Under the pieces are notes generated by a model. It was given only the letters and a program-made list of their open reading frames with translations, made no database searches and was not told where the DNA came from. Shown here in pieces: positions 54,384 to 61,965 of a stretch of DNA of 64,000 nt. Each line of letters starts with the position of its first letter. The first letter of the stretch is position 1. The translations under genes were made by a program, and so were the position numbers. Origin of the DNA: Polaromonas sp. (GTDB taxonomy: Bacteria; Pseudomonadota; Gammaproteobacteria; Burkholderiales; Burkholderiaceae_C). Location: the NCBI RefSeq assembly GCF_012927455.1, contig NZ_JABBPE010000022.1, positions 32,081 through 96,080 of the forward strand. Reading direction: 5' to 3'.

Positions 54384-55559
54384 ATGCATTCCGTCAATGG
54401 ATTCTCCCGTACCGACGCGTTGCCGCTGCCCGCCGTGAAAGCGGCTGACATTGGCGCTGATGCTGGCGTTGAAGTCGCCCCTCCCGCCGGCGCAATTACG
54501 GAAGACATTCAACTGGCCAGCGCCATTGGCGAGCAGCTGTCTGAACCTCTGGCCGTGATGGACCAGATGCTGGAAGAGATCAGCCGCCGCCAAGCGTTAG
54601 CGCCGCTGGAGCTGCAAAAGCTGCGCGACGCCATCGACCAGGCACGCCACATCGCCATGCAAAGCCAGCAGGTCGCACGGCTGGCCGGCGGGCGGCTGCG
54701 CCAGTCGCACGAGAAGCTCAGCCTGGACGGCATCGTGAATCAGGCGCTGGATGAGCGCGCGCCAATGTTTCAGCGCCGCCACATCACGCTGTACCGCAAC
54801 ATCAAGCAGGTCGCAGTGATTGTCGATGCGAGCCTGCTCTGGAGCCTGATTGACGCGTCACTGGATTGGGCTTGCGAGCAGGGGTCGCAGCTGGTGGTGC
54901 TGCTCGATATGAAAAACTGGCCCGAGCACGGCATGCTGGTCATCAAGGCCACGCCGCTGCCGGGCGCCACGCTGGCGCTGGCCCGGCCAGACTCGCTCAA
55001 TTGGCACCTGCTGACGCACCTTGCGCAGACCATGGGGGTTTCGCTGGAGCGCGAAATCAGCGCCAGCGGCGAAGCCACGCTGCTGCTGGAGTTTGCCCGT
55101 ACGGTGCGGCAACTGGAAGGCCTGACCGCCATGGAGATTAACGCGGCCGGTGAAGCGGGAGACTCCTCCTTTCACAGTCTCAGCAAGCCGCTGGCCGGCT
55201 TGCGCATTTTGCTGATCAGCCATGACCCGCTGGTGCGTGGCGAGGTGGACAAGGCGGCCGGCCTGCTAGGCCTCAAGGTGGACACGGTGGCGTCGGTAGA
55301 GCAGGCACTGCGCTGCGTCAGGCTGGACATGCCGCACCTGGTCATCATTGACGAGCGGCTGCACGATGATTCTTTTGACGTCCTGCTGCGCGAGGTCAAG
55401 GGCAAGGATCCTAATCTGGGCTTTCTGGAAATCACCGATGACGCCAACACCTTCGAGGTGTCCAGCTGGATGAGCGACAGCATGACACGCGTCAGCCGCG
55501 ACGCGCTGCGCGCGCAGCTGACTTCTTTGCTGACGCTGGAGCTGGCGCGCGCCATGTAG
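54384..55559 (+). CDS. Degenerate histidine-kinase-like protein with pseudo-receiver domain
   Basis: The 391-residue protein has an N-terminal helical part (SAIGEQLSEPLAVMDQMLEE) at the place of a kinase dimerisation domain but without a phospho-histidine H-box. An ATPase-like segment (about residues 130-250) has no readable N, G1 or G2 boxes. A C-terminal domain from about residue 275 resembles a receiver (GLRILLISHDPLVRGEVDKA, LVIIDERLHDDSFDVLL); it keeps one aspartate but lacks the usual lysine. It is probably a signalling scaffold rather than an active kinase. The ATG at 54384 is preceded by TAAGGGACCAG. I do not recognise the family by name. Confidence 0.7.
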   Translation: MHSVNGFSRTDALPLPAVKAADIGADAGVEVAPPAGAITEDIQLASAIGEQLSEPLAVMDQMLEEISRRQALAPLELQKLRDAIDQARHIAMQSQQVARLAGGRLRQSHEKLSLDGIVNQALDERAPMFQRRHITLYRNIKQVAVIVDASLLWSLIDASLDWACEQGSQLVVLLDMKNWPEHGMLVIKATPLPGATLALARPDSLNWHLLTHLAQTMGVSLEREISASGEATLLLEFARTVRQLEGLTAMEINAAGEAGDSSFHSLSKPLAGLRILLISHDPLVRGEVDKAAGLLGLKVDTVASVEQALRCVRLDMPHLVIIDERLHDDSFDVLLREVKGKDPNLGFLEITDDANTFEVSSWMSDSMTRVSRDALRAQLTSLLTLELARAM

Positions 55560-55613
55560 CGCGGGCCGCAGCCCGATGGGGCGCGGTCAAGCGCCACCGA
55601 CTCACATCCATAA

Positions 55614-55645
55614 AAAAAGGCCAATTCCATTCGGAACTGGCCTTT
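55614..55645. terminator. Bidirectional terminator between sensor-like gene and cytochrome c' gene
   Basis: AAAAGGCCAATTCC and GGAACTGGCCTTTT form a hairpin with A/T-rich sides suited to both strands, between the two convergent genes. Confidence 0.88.
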
Positions 55646-55690
55646 TGTCCATGCAGGACGGGCGCAAACAGCTATTAATTCAATAGCATG
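55646..55690 (-). repeat. Family A dispersed repeat, shortened
   Basis: On the minus strand: ATGCTATTGAATTAATAGCT, then GTTTGCGCCCGTCCTGCATG. The GGGCTAGAGGCC end is degenerate, apparently where the terminator hairpin begins. Confidence 0.82.
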
Positions 55691-55711
55691 CCAAGGCCTC
55701 GCCTATCGAAA

Positions 55712-56167
55712 TTACTTATTGCGGAAAGCGTCGTGGCAGGACTTGCAGGTGTCGGCGGTGGCGGTAAAAGCGGTTTTCAGGGTAGCCAGATCGCCGGTCT
55801 TGGCAGCGACGGCCAACTTGATGGTTTCAGCCACCATGCTTTCGTTTTTTTCCTTGAATTTGGCCTGCTCGGTCCAGATTTCAGGCTTGGCCTTGGTGTT
55901 GCCGCCGGTCTCGGTACCCGGCGCAAAACCCACCCAAGGCAGTTTGGCCATCTCCACCACAATAGCCACGTTTTCAGCAGCCACCTTGGCGTCGTAAGGC
56001 ACCTTGCCATTGGCCATGGCGCCAACACGGCCAAAGTGCGTGCCCATGACGGACAGCGCGCTCTGGCGGTACTTGATGGCGTCTTCTGGTTTGGCAAACT
56101 GGGCGGAGGCGGGTGCGGCGAAGGCCAGCAGGGTGACAGCGGCGGCAATACAGGCAAAAGTTTTCAT
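55712..56167 (-). CDS. Cytochrome c' (first paralogue)
   Basis: Cytochrome c' is a periplasmic four-helix-bundle haem protein that binds NO and CO. The 151-residue product starts MKTFACIAAAVTLLAFAAPA at the ATG at 56167, with a signal peptide cleaved near ASA. The haem motif CKSCH is at residues 141-145, at the C-terminus as the family requires. FAKPEDAIKYRQSALSVMGT near residue 25 gives helix A. It is closely related to the gene at 58952. It lies divergent from a PAP2 phosphatase gene, and ends at a bidirectional terminator. Confidence 0.93.
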   Translation of the reverse strand: MKTFACIAAAVTLLAFAAPASAQFAKPEDAIKYRQSALSVMGTHFGRVGAMANGKVPYDAKVAAENVAIVVEMAKLPWVGFAPGTETGGNTKAKPEIWTEQAKFKEKNESMVAETIKLAVAAKTGDLATLKTAFTATADTCKSCHDAFRNK

Positions 56168-56400
56168 GAATTTTCCGTGGGATTTGTTGGAGCTGGTTAA
56201 GTGGCAGCACTTTGGGCCCGCTGCCAGTCGGGTGGAGTGTAGCCGGGGCCGGTCGTTTACGCTGGCGACCCAGCCAGCGCGCTGATCGGGCCCTGACCGC
56301 TTTTGTCGGTGCGCAGCCGGCGGCCGGCAACGCGCATAGCCCATACTGTGATTTTGCGACGACCTCCGCACCGGCCTACCTTTCAATCAGGAATCTTCCC

Positions 56401-57327
56401 GTGCAGCTTGACTTGACCCAACTTACTCCGCTTATCGAGCGTTTCGGCCCGTGGAGCTATCTGTTTATCTTTCTGGGCCTGCTGCTGGGTGGTCTGCTGG
56501 CCGTGGCGCTGCTGGCGCTATGGCTAGGGCGCTGGGTGCTGCGCCATGAAGCCGTGCTGCGGCAAGGCGGGACCCTCTTTCTTCAGCGGCCAGCTGTGCG
56601 CTCGCTGCGCCTGCGGCTGGCACCGCAACTGGCCTTTATCCAGGCCAGGCTGGCCCCCGGCGGTTATCTGGGCCTGCAACTGACGCTGGGCGCATTGGCG
56701 CTGCTGAGTGCCGGCTGGCTGTTCGGCGGCATCGCCGAAGACGTGATGACAGGCGATGCGCTGACGCTGGTCGATTTACAGGTGGCGCAGTGGTTTCACG
56801 CGCACGCCACGGCGCCGGTCACGCGCGCCATGCTGGTGGTGACGCATCTGCACGACCCCAGCTCGGTGATTGCCGCCGTGTTGTTGCTGGCGCTGCTGCT
56901 GGCCTTCTGGCGTAACTGGTACTGGTTGATTGCCGTCGGGCTGAGCGTGCCGCTGGGCATGGGGCTCAATGTGTTGATGAAATATGCCTTTCAGCGCGCC
57001 CGCCCCAGCTTTGAAGACCCGCTGCTGCTGCTGACGACCTACAGCTTTCCGAGCGGCCACGTGGCGGGCGCCACGCTGTTTTACGGCGTGCTGGCGGCGC
57101 TGCTGGTCTCCAGGATCGCCGCCTGGCGCTGGCGCCTGTTGATTGTGCTGACGGCGCTTTTCATGGTGCTGCTGGTGGCGCTGACCCGCATGTACCTTGG
57201 CGTGCACTACCTCAGCGATGTGTTGGCCGCCTTTGCCGAAGGCGTGGCCTGGCTGGCGCTGTGCCTGACCGGGCTGCACACCTATTGGGAGCATGCGCGC
57301 AGCCGGCGTAGTGGTGCGTCGCCATGA
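56401..57327 (+). CDS. PAP2 superfamily membrane phosphatase
   Basis: This is a type 2 phosphatidic acid phosphatase-like membrane enzyme. I start it at the GTG at 56401, preceded by AATCAGGAATCTTCCC, because the longer frame runs into the cytochrome c' leader. The 308-residue product has several membrane segments and the three-part active site KYAFQRARPSF, PSGH (SFPSGHVAGATLF) and RMYLGVHYLSDV. The first segment (about residues 20-45) and the QRPAVRSLRLRLAPQ stretch suggest a DedA-like N-terminal extension. The substrate may be a lipid phosphate such as undecaprenyl pyrophosphate. Confidence 0.9.
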   Translation: MQLDLTQLTPLIERFGPWSYLFIFLGLLLGGLLAVALLALWLGRWVLRHEAVLRQGGTLFLQRPAVRSLRLRLAPQLAFIQARLAPGGYLGLQLTLGALALLSAGWLFGGIAEDVMTGDALTLVDLQVAQWFHAHATAPVTRAMLVVTHLHDPSSVIAAVLLLALLLAFWRNWYWLIAVGLSVPLGMGLNVLMKYAFQRARPSFEDPLLLLTTYSFPSGHVAGATLFYGVLAALLVSRIAAWRWRLLIVLTALFMVLLVALTRMYLGVHYLSDVLAAFAEGVAWLALCLTGLHTYWEHARSRRSGASP

Positions 57328-57344
57328 GACCCCAAGGGCGTCAA

Positions 57345-57415
57345 CTGCTATATTTTTAATAGCTGTTAGCGCCCGTCCTGCATGAGCTAGCGGCCTATTT
57401 AACCTGTTATTTCAA
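57345..57415 (+). repeat. Family A dispersed repeat with full tail
   Basis: The copy reads CTGCTATATTTTTAATAGCT, then GTTAGCGCCCGTCCTGCATG, then AGCTAGCGGCCTATTTAACC and TGTTATTTCAA. It lies between convergent genes. Confidence 0.9.
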
Positions 57416-57424
57416 CCTCTCGCG

Positions 57425-58129
57425 CTATTTCATCGAGCCAAACACCTTTTGCAAGATCGCGCTGCCGCTGCCCACCGGGTCCTGACGGATTTTCCTTTCT
57501 TCCTCGCCAATGATCAGGTACAGGCCGTCAAGCGACCTGCCGGTGACGTATTGCTGAATGTTCGCGTCTTCCTTCCTGACCAGGCCAAAGCCGGCCGCCT
57601 TGCCGGCAAATTCGTTGTATTTATTGGCCAGACCGACTTTCTCAGTGGCCTGGGTCACCACCGGCAAAAACTTCAGACCCAGAGGAGCACGGGTTTTCTC
57701 GGCAAAAAAACTGGTGACAGAGGTTTCACCGCCTTGCAGGATGTTTTTGGCGTCGTTGACATTCATGGCGCGCACCGCGCCGACCAGCAAGTCCTTTCCC
57801 ATGGGCACGGCGGCTTCGGCGGCGCGGTTGATGGCCGTCACCAGCTCGTCGATGCGCTTGCCCTGGCCAAAGTTTTTCAGCAGCTTGGAGGCATCTTCGA
57901 GATAACCGGGCAGCGGAATGCGAACTTTCGGGTTGCCCAGGAATCCATCAGGCTTGCCCAGCAAGGCCACGGCCGCCAGTGCGCCTTTTTCCAGCGCGGT
58001 TTTCAGGCCGCGGCTGGCGTCCTGGTTGCTTAAATCGCCCAGCGACAAGGCATAAGCCTGCTGGTACGTGGCCAGCAACAGGGCAGCCAGAGCGCCGGCG
58101 CCGGCCTGGTTAAAATTTCGACGTTGCAT
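57425..58129 (-). CDS. DUF4197 family protein
   Basis: The 234-residue product has a signal peptide (MQRRNFNQAGAGALAALLLA ending near YA) and the DUF4197 pattern: LSLGDLSNQDASRGLKTALE, then KVRIPLPGYLEDASKLLKNF, AVPMGKDLLVGAVRAMNVND and the C-terminal GSGSAILQKVFGSMK. It is a periplasmic protein of unknown function. The start ATG at 58129 lies only 16 bases from the divergent TlpA-like gene. It has no recognised catalytic motif. Confidence 0.9.
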   Translation of the reverse strand: MQRRNFNQAGAGALAALLLATYQQAYALSLGDLSNQDASRGLKTALEKGALAAVALLGKPDGFLGNPKVRIPLPGYLEDASKLLKNFGQGKRIDELVTAINRAAEAAVPMGKDLLVGAVRAMNVNDAKNILQGGETSVTSFFAEKTRAPLGLKFLPVVTQATEKVGLANKYNEFAGKAAGFGLVRKEDANIQQYVTGRSLDGLYLIIGEEERKIRQDPVGSGSAILQKVFGSMK

Positions 58130-58145
58130 GATGAGGTCCTTCACG

Positions 58146-58661
58146 ATGAAAAAACTTTCGCCCTTGGCAGTATGCCGCATGGCCCTGGCGGGCGCGCTGT
58201 TGCTTGGCGCGCTGGTGGGTCTGGCGGGCTGTAGCGGCGCCCAAAGTGCGCCGGAATCGACCTTTGTGCTGCTTGATGGCAGCAAAAAAACCAGCGCCGA
58301 TCTGCAGGGTAAGGTCACCCTGATCAACTTCTGGGCCACCAGCTGCGTGACCTGCGTGGCGGAAATGCCCAAGATGGTTTCGACCTACAACAAGTACCAG
58401 GCGCGCGGCTACGACACGCTGGCCGTGGCCATGCGTTATGACCCGCCCAGCTACGTCGTCAATTACGCGCAAACGCGCCAGCTGCCCTTCAAAGTGGCGA
58501 TTGACAACACCGGGGCGCTGGCCAAGGCCTGGGGCGACGTGCAACTGACACCGACAACCTTTCTGGTCAACAAGCGCGGCCAGATCGTCAAGCAGTATGT
58601 CGGCGAGCCCGATTTTGCGGCGCTGCACCAGTTGATCGAGAAGCTGCTGGAAGAGTCGTAG
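58146..58661 (+). CDS. TlpA-like thiol-disulfide redoxin lipoprotein
   Basis: This is a membrane-anchored thioredoxin-fold protein. The 171-residue product has a lipoprotein signal (MALAGALLLGALVGLAGC, cysteine 29) and the active site CVTC at C67-C70 in NFWATSCVTCVAEMPKM. A cis-proline is present in LTPTTFLVNK. TlpA/ResA-like proteins reduce or oxidise cysteines of c-type cytochromes or other exported proteins; several cytochromes c are encoded close by. A family B repeat starts directly at the stop codon. Confidence 0.9.
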   Translation: MKKLSPLAVCRMALAGALLLGALVGLAGCSGAQSAPESTFVLLDGSKKTSADLQGKVTLINFWATSCVTCVAEMPKMVSTYNKYQARGYDTLAVAMRYDPPSYVVNYAQTRQLPFKVAIDNTGALAKAWGDVQLTPTTFLVNKRGQIVKQYVGEPDFAALHQLIEKLLEES

Positions 58662-58745
58662 GCCCCCACGCTTGTCGCTTCGCGTACTGCGCTGCCCCCG
58701 AGGGGGCGCAGCTCCTGCGGTCTGGCAGAGCCAGTCCCGCGGCCC
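58662..58745 (+). repeat. Family B repeat (type II) after the redoxin gene
   Basis: Begins right after the TAG stop: GCCCCCACGCTTGTCGCTTC, then GCGTACTGCGCTGCCCCCGA, then GGGGGCGCAG and the type II ending with CTGGCAGAGCCAGTCCCGCG. It provides a possible transcription-stopping hairpin (CTGCGCTGCCCCC/GGGGGCGCAG), though without a T-run. Confidence 0.92.
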
Positions 58746-58858
58746 CAACTTGAAAATACGAGGTCTCGCAGCAGTAAGTGGTGAACAAAAAACCGAACGC
58801 GCAGAGGGCAGGTCTTTTCTCATCACTCCCGCGCAAAAGGCTCGTCTTTTTCAAGCAA

Positions 58859-58947
58859 GGGCCGCGGATCCGGCTTAGCCGGGCCGCAGGCGCAGCGGCA
58901 CCCTCGGGGGGGCAGGAAGTTACACGCAGTGAGCGACCGTTGGGGCT
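58859..58947 (-). repeat. Family B repeat (type II), opposite orientation
   Basis: On the minus strand it reads GCCCCAACGGTCGCTCACTG, then a CCCCCCCGAGGG core, and the CTGCGGCCCGGC tail. It forms an inverted pair with the copy at 58662. The 113 bases between the two copies contain no recognised gene. Confidence 0.9.
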
Positions 58948-58951
58948 TTAT

Positions 58952-59407
58952 CTACTTGTTGCGGAAGTCGTCGTGGCAGGCCTTGCAGGCTTCGGCCGTG
59001 GCGCTGAAGGCGATTTTAAGGGCCGCCAGATCGCCGGTCTTGGCAGCGGCGGCCAGCTTCGGGGTTTGCGCCATCAGCTTCTCGTTGTTTTCCTTGAACT
59101 TGGCCTGTTCGGTCCAGATTTCGGGCTTGGCCTTGGTGTTGCCGCCGGTCTCGGTGCCTGCAACAAAGCCCGCCCAGGGCAGCTTGGACATGTCGGCAAC
59201 GACTGCGGCGCTGGTTTCGGCCACCTTGGCGTCATACGGCGCCTTGCCGTTGGCCATGGCACCGATGCGGCCAAAGTGCGTCCCCATGACAAACATCGCG
59301 CTCTGACGGTATTTGATCGCGTCTTCCGGCTTGGCAAACTGTGCCGAGGCCGGTGAGGCCAAGGCGAGAAGTGTGGCGGCGGCAGCCATACAAGCAAGAG
59401 TTTTCAT
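58952..59407 (-). CDS. Cytochrome c' (second paralogue)
   Basis: The 151-residue product starts MKTLACMAAAATLLALASPA and is closely similar throughout to the paralogue at 55712, with the haem motif CKACH at residues 141-145. It is again periplasmic by its signal peptide. It is divergent from a cytochrome b561 gene with about 180 bases between the start codons and a CRP/FNR-like palindrome in the gap. In this family the partner b-type cytochrome often delivers electrons to c-type haem proteins, which suggests a functional pair. Confidence 0.94.
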   Translation of the reverse strand: MKTLACMAAAATLLALASPASAQFAKPEDAIKYRQSAMFVMGTHFGRIGAMANGKAPYDAKVAETSAAVVADMSKLPWAGFVAGTETGGNTKAKPEIWTEQAKFKENNEKLMAQTPKLAAAAKTGDLAALKIAFSATAEACKACHDDFRNK

Positions 59408-59465
59408 TTTTTTCCCGGGAAAAGTGGTTGATGGTTGTATTGGATGCATTACCGCGCCCATCGTC

Positions 59466-59481
59466 TGTGACTTGAGTCACG
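59466..59481. promoter_or_regulatory. CRP/FNR-superfamily-like palindrome between divergent cytochrome genes
   Basis: The sequence TGTGACTTGAGTCACG matches the CRP consensus TGTGA-N6-TCACA at nine of ten positions and has perfect six-base arms (GTGACT/AGTCAC). It lies about 60 bases before the cytochrome c' start and 110 before the cytochrome b561 start, suitable for control of either or both. Confidence 0.6.
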
Positions 59482-59589
59482 CCGCCGCAGTTCCCGCGTC
59501 GGCTGGCGGGACGGCATTGGATGAGGTCGATCACAATGGTGCCCGCCTTACGACTAGCCAAGAAGATCCAACAAGAAGGAAGAATCACT

Positions 59590-60276
59590 ATGCACCTCAA
59601 GCCGGGCTTGACGAAAGTAAGAGTCTGGGACCTGCCGACCCGGGTCTTTCACTGGGCGCTGGCGCTTGCCGTGATCTTGCAGGCCATCACGGGCCTGGTG
59701 GGCGGCAACGCCCTGGCCTGGCACTTTCGTGTCGGCTACGCGGTGCTGGCGCTGCTGCTGTTTCGCATCATCTGGGGGCTGGTGGGTGGGCGCTGGTCGC
59801 GCTTCGGTGCCTTTGCCTATTCGCCGCAAAGTTTGCTCAACTACCTGAAGGGCCGGGGCAAACCCGAGCACGGTGTAGGCCACAGCCCGACAGGCGCCGG
59901 TTCAGTCTTTGCCATGCTGCTGTTTTTGCTGGCGCAGGTCGGCAGCGGCCTGTTCAGCGATGACGAAATCGCCACGGCGGGACCGCTGACACGCTTTGTC
60001 AGCAATAGCACGGTGAGCCTGGCCACCCAGTACCACGCCAACATCGGCAAATGGGTGCTGCTGGCGCTGGTGCTGCTGCATATCGGAGCCATCATTTATT
60101 ACCTGCGTCGCAAGCACCATCTGGTGGGCGCCATGCTGCACGGCGACAAGGACTTGGTGCTGGCAGCGCCGCCGTCGCGCGATGACGCCGTATCACGCGC
60201 GGCGGCGCTACTGATTCTGGCGGCATGCGCTGGCTTGGCCTATTGGGTGGCCAGCCTCGACGTGCCGGCTTTCTAA
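59590..60276 (+). CDS. Cytochrome b561-type membrane protein
   Basis: The 228-residue product starts MHLKPGLTKVRVWDLPTRVF, preceded by AAGAAGGAAGAATCACT. It has four main hydrophobic segments with haem-ligand histidines in FHWALALAV, AWHFRVGYAVLALLL and NIGKWVLLALVLLHIGAI, typical of the bacterial b561/NiFe-hydrogenase cytochrome b group. The C-terminal tail contains a fifth hydrophobic segment (AALLILAACAGLAYWVASL). It is divergent from the second cytochrome c' gene, and probably transfers electrons across the membrane. Confidence 0.92.
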   Translation: MHLKPGLTKVRVWDLPTRVFHWALALAVILQAITGLVGGNALAWHFRVGYAVLALLLFRIIWGLVGGRWSRFGAFAYSPQSLLNYLKGRGKPEHGVGHSPTGAGSVFAMLLFLLAQVGSGLFSDDEIATAGPLTRFVSNSTVSLATQYHANIGKWVLLALVLLHIGAIIYYLRRKHHLVGAMLHGDKDLVLAAPPSRDDAVSRAAALLILAACAGLAYWVASLDVPAF

Positions 60277-60357
60277 GCCGGGCAGCGGCCAGCCACGGCG
60301 CGCCTGCATGCGCCGGCAAATGCCTTAAGCTGGCTTTCGTTCTTTGCCCACGACTCC

Positions 60358-60846
60358 GTGCATCACCCTTTCATCTAGTTCATCACGCCGGACACCCCCG
60401 AGAGGCTGGCTGCCACACGGCTGATCTTTGCCGAGCATGCGCAGCAACTCGGCGTTGATTTGTGCTTTCAGAATTTTGACGCCGAGCTGGCTGGCCTGCC
60501 CGGCGACTACGGCGATCCGACTGGCGCGTTGTTGCTGGCGCTGGTCGATGGAGAAATAGCTGGCTGCTGCGCATTGCGCGGCTTGGTCGCGGTCGGCTAT
60601 TCCAATGCCGGCGAGATGAAACGGCTGTTCGTGCGCAAGCCCTTTCGCCGACTAAGCCTGGGCCGGCAGCTGGCCGAAGCCGTGCTGGACGCCGCTCGCA
60701 TCGCGGGCTACCACTGCGTATTGCTCGACACCCTGGACGACATGGAGTCGGCGCGCGCGCTGTACGTCGATCTTGGCTTTCTGGCGATCCCGCCCTACTA
60801 CCACAACCCGATTGCCGGAGCCCACTATTTGAAGGTGGATTTGTAG
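60358..60846 (+). pseudogene. GNAT acetyltransferase gene with early amber codon
   Basis: The region encodes a GNAT-fold acetyltransferase: ITPDTPERLAATRLIFAEHA, LGVDLCFQNFDAELAGLPGD, then MKRLFVRKPFRRLSLGRQLA (the acetyl-CoA pyrophosphate loop R/Q-x-x-G-x-G/A variant) and DLGFLAIPPYYHNP. The frame has no ATG or GTG before the conserved N-terminus except a GTG at 60358, and an in-frame TAG (60376-60378) separates the two. CAG to TAG would explain it. Otherwise translation could start at the TTG at 60460, losing the first 27 residues. It may be dead, read through or mis-sequenced. Confidence 0.6.
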
Positions 60847-60848
60847 GC

Positions 60849-60905
60849 AAAAAAGCCTCTAGCCCTTATATATCGGACGTAAGCAGCTATTAACTTCATA
60901 GCAAA
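60849..60905 (-). repeat. Family A dispersed repeat after the GNAT gene
   Basis: On the minus strand: TTGCTATGAAGTTAATAGCT, then GCTTACGTCCGATATATAAG, then GGCTAGAGGC and a T-run. It lies between convergent genes. Confidence 0.9.
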
Positions 60906-60925
60906 CATGAAGCTCCTATGAGCCC

Positions 60926-60963
60926 ATAAAAAAGCCACCGACGCAACGCGAGGTGGCCTTTCT
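60926..60963 (-). terminator. Intrinsic terminator of the peroxiredoxin gene
   Basis: On the minus strand GGCCACCTCGCG and GTCGGTGGCTTTTTTATG form a hairpin followed by a T-run, about 20 bases past the peroxiredoxin stop codon. Confidence 0.9.
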
Positions 60964-60981
60964 CGAGGGAAAAATTTAAAC

Positions 60982-61488
60982 TCAAGCCTTGGCCTGTTCC
61001 AGCAGCGTGGCGGCATCGCTGACCTCGAACTTGCCCGGGGCTTCCACATTGAGGCTCAGCACTTTGCCGTCTTTCACCAGCATCGAGTAGCGGTTACTGC
61101 GCAGGCCCATGCCCCTGCTTGTGAGGTCCAGCGTCAGGCCGGTCGCTTTGGTGAAGTCCGCGCTGCCGTCTGCCAGCATGCGCACCTTGCCGGCGCTCTT
61201 TTGCTCGCGCGCCCAGGCGCCCATGACAAATGCATCGTTCACGCTGACGCACCAGATCTCATCGACACCGGCGGCCTGCAGGGCCGCGAAGTTTTCAAGA
61301 TAGCCCGGCACATGCTTCGCCGAGCAGGTCGGCGTAAAGGCGCCAGGCAGGGCAAACAGGGCGATGGTCTTGCCGGCGCTAGCCTTGCCAACGTCGAATG
61401 CGTTGGGGCCAATGCTGCAGGCCTTGCCTTCAACGTCTGAATATTCCATCAGCGTGGCTGCGGGAAGGGTGTCGCCTACTTTGATCAT
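60982..61488 (-). CDS. Peroxiredoxin (Prx5/AhpE-type)
   Basis: This is a thiol peroxidase that reduces hydrogen peroxide and organic peroxides. The 168-residue product starts MIKVGDTLPAATLMEYSDVE, and the peroxidatic cysteine is in FALPGAFTPTCSAKHVPGY, the Prx5 signature. Arginine in GLRSNRYSMLV completes the site. It has no obvious resolving cysteine near the C-terminus; another cysteine in VDEIWCVSVND belongs to the structural core of this subfamily, so a glutathione or glutaredoxin partner is likely. It is monocistronic and ends in a terminator. Confidence 0.95.
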   Translation of the reverse strand: MIKVGDTLPAATLMEYSDVEGKACSIGPNAFDVGKASAGKTIALFALPGAFTPTCSAKHVPGYLENFAALQAAGVDEIWCVSVNDAFVMGAWAREQKSAGKVRMLADGSADFTKATGLTLDLTSRGMGLRSNRYSMLVKDGKVLSLNVEAPGKFEVSDAATLLEQAKA

Positions 61489-61626
61489 GGCTGCTCCTGT
61501 TAGTATTTATGAAAGACAATTGATAGATTTCATTTTGTCTCACGCAGAAAACCGGGGGCGCTCAACGGTCTTTCAGCTACGCCAGTCGGGCCCGCCCAGT
61601 CGTCATCGAGAGCGGATGCGAAAACA

Positions 61627-61656
61627 AAAACGGCTCACCAGAGGTGAGCCGTTTTA
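61627..61656 (-). terminator. Terminator after rpsQ
   Basis: AAAACGGCTCACC and GGTGAGCCGTTTT enclose three bases. On the minus strand the hairpin is followed by T-rich sequence, about 40 bases past the rpsQ stop. It shows that the S10 transcript ends here and does not run into rplN. Confidence 0.9.
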
Positions 61657-61695
61657 GCAAGCCTGGTGGTCAAAAACCGCCAGCGATAAAAGTCC

Positions 61696-61965
61696 TTAGA
61701 CCAGCGCGGCTTTTTGCACCAAACGGGTCACAACCCAGTTTTTGGTTTTGGAGATCGGACGGCTTTCGGTAATCTCAATCATGTCACCGGTCTTGTACTC
61801 GCCCTTTTCGTCATGGGCGTGGTACTTGCTGGACAGGGACACGATCTTGCCGTACAACGCGTGCTTGACGCGGCGTTCGACCAGTACCGTGACGGTCTTG
61901 GCGCGCTTGTCGCTGACCACCTTGCCAATCAAGGTGCGCTTGAGGGATGTTTTAGCTTCCGTCAT
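61696..61965 (-). CDS. rpsQ: 30S ribosomal protein S17
   Basis: The 89-residue product begins [20 protein letters not shown] and contains the S17 core ([38 protein letters not shown]). It overlaps rpmC by ATGA. It is the last gene of the S10 cluster in this window and is followed by a terminator instead of rplN. Confidence 0.98.
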   Translation of the reverse strand: MTEAKTSLKRTLIGKVVSDKRAKTVTVLVERRVKHALYGKIVSLSSKYHAHDEKGEYKTGDMIEITESRPISKTKNWVVTRLVQKAALV

